This document shows, piece by piece, positions 5,977 through 6,318 of a DNA stretch of 6,318 bases. Origin of the DNA: Clostridia bacterium (GTDB taxonomy: Bacteria > Bacillota > Clostridia > Christensenellales > CAG-314); assembly GCA_017407305.1 (NCBI GenBank), contig JAFQWS010000088.1, forward strand, positions 1-6,318. Direction: 5' to 3'. The notes beneath the pieces are model-generated. The model was given only the letters and a program-made list of their open reading frames with translations. It made no database searches and was not told the DNA's origin. Both the position numbers and the translations under genes were made by a program. Each line of letters starts with the position of its first letter. Position 1 is the stretch's first letter.

Positions 5977-6009
5977 AACAGGTTCAAACAAATGTTTGAA
6001 CCTGTTTTT
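5977..6009 (+). terminator. Intrinsic terminator after the uracil permease
   Basis: AACAGGTTCAAACA (5977-5990) is perfectly complementary to TGTTTGAACCTGTT (5993-6006), a 14-bp stem that in practice opens to a small A-rich loop. Five Ts (6005-6009) follow. The left flank is A-rich (5969-5978), so on the other strand it would also end in a T-rich tract and may stop transcription from both directions. Confidence 0.92.
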
Positions 6010-6060
6010 CTTTGCAAAAAGTTTTAAAGTTGACGTCGCAAAAAAAGGTTGCCGATTTAA

Positions 6061-6318
6061 AAATGGCGAAAAATTGGTGGCGAACACACCATCACAATCA
6101 GATGCGCAGTTAAATCTCAATCTGTCAATAGTTCTGGTCAAACTCAAACAAGCACAAGCAACTACGACTACGTCATTACACTCAACATCATCGACAACAC
6201 AGAATACGTAACAGTATCCTTCGACGGTGAAGAACAAGTGATCGTATCCGGCGGCACAGCAACAGCACCTGCAGCACCTACAAAAGAAGGTTACACGTTC
6301 GTAGGTTGGGAAGATGCA
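6061..6318 (+). CDS. Fragment of a surface-type protein with an InlB B-repeat (Listeria-Bacteroides repeat); no start codon, runs off the right edge
   Basis: The frame is open from just after a TAA at 6058-6060 to the window end (86 codons). It ends with VTVSFDGEEQVIVSGG, a short A/P/T linker and PTKEGYTFVGWEDA, which matches the start-to-middle of InlB B-repeats (beta-grasp repeats in secreted or wall-attached proteins). The preceding residues are Ser/Thr/Asn-rich, as in extracellular linkers. No ATG, TTG or GTG occurs in frame before GTG 6238, and there is no ribosome binding site, promoter or signal peptide. Codon use from about 6150 on resembles that of the permease, so the reading frame itself looks genuine. 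It may be a 5'-truncated pseudogene or a gene with an indel: one extra A in the run 6069-6073 would join it to the frame upstream. The interval 6010-6060 shows nothing recognisable. Confidence 0.5.

Noticed and set aside
6030..6061. Possible promoter for the right-edge fragment (TTGACG at 6030-6035)
   Set aside because: No acceptable -10 lies at 16-18 bp spacing; the nearest TTTAAA is about 20 bp away.
5996..6211. A 71-codon + strand frame starting at TTG in the permease terminator
   Set aside because: Its start sits within the terminator stem with no ribosome binding site, and its second half overlaps the better-supported InlB-repeat frame. Its first half may at most be the pre-frameshift part of that gene.
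5968..6237. An 89-codon - strand frame over the terminator and the InlB fragment
   Set aside because: It is antisense to a frame with genuine repeat similarity, with low-complexity Cys/Val content, and it runs through a terminator stem.
1..6318. CRISPR arrays, tRNA or rRNA genes, insertion sequences
   Set aside because: No regularly spaced repeats, tRNA cloverleaf, rRNA-like sequence, transposase or long terminal inverted repeats were seen on reading both strands by eye.

Overview
The window looks like a chromosomal segment of a low-to-moderate GC Gram-positive anaerobe (Bacillota, probably Clostridia or a related gut lineage). The reasons are a PyrR-type pyrimidine attenuator, A/G-rich Shine-Dalgarno sequences before most genes, an anaerobic-style glycerol-3-phosphate oxidation cluster containing a DUF1667 protein, and a surface-protein fragment with an InlB/Listeria-Bacteroides-type repeat. 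The genus cannot be named from the sequence alone. All genes I can support are on the + strand.

Region 1 (1-3747) is the distal part of a glycerol-use operon. It holds the C-terminal part of a GlpA-like FAD/[2Fe-2S] dehydrogenase (cut by the left edge), a complete 422-residue pyridine-nucleotide-disulfide-type flavoprotein, a 119-residue cysteine-motif DUF1667 protein, and glycerol kinase GlpK. The first three genes overlap by 4 bp (ATGA) at each junction, and GlpK follows after 9 bp. A strong intrinsic terminator closes the unit. Together they would phosphorylate glycerol (GlpK) and oxidise glycerol-3-phosphate to dihydroxyacetone phosphate, passing electrons through the flavoprotein and iron-sulfur partners. 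The promoter lies upstream of the window.

Region 2 (3748-6009) is a two-gene pyrimidine unit. It has a promoter with an extended -10, then a leader of about 150 nt, then pyrR, a uracil permease of the NCS2 family, and a terminator. By hand folding, the leader contains the parts of a PyrR attenuator: a hairpin with hexaloop CAGCGA (matches the CNGNGA consensus), an intrinsic terminator just before pyrR, and an alternative antiterminator pairing that uses the 3' side of the first hairpin and the 5' side of the terminator. The expected logic is that UMP-bound PyrR represses its own synthesis and uracil uptake. The PyrR protein has a Cys where the PRPP loop normally has Gly, and it differs from B. 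subtilis PyrR at two RNA-contact positions.

Region 3 (6010-6318) holds about 50 bp without a recognisable gene or promoter, then an open frame running off the right edge. It encodes part of a surface-type protein with an InlB B-repeat motif, but it has no start codon or ribosome binding site. It is either a 5'-broken gene or affected by an indel or assembly fault.

Nothing in the window requires a wholly new system. The pyr leader with its divergent PyrR is the most informative part.
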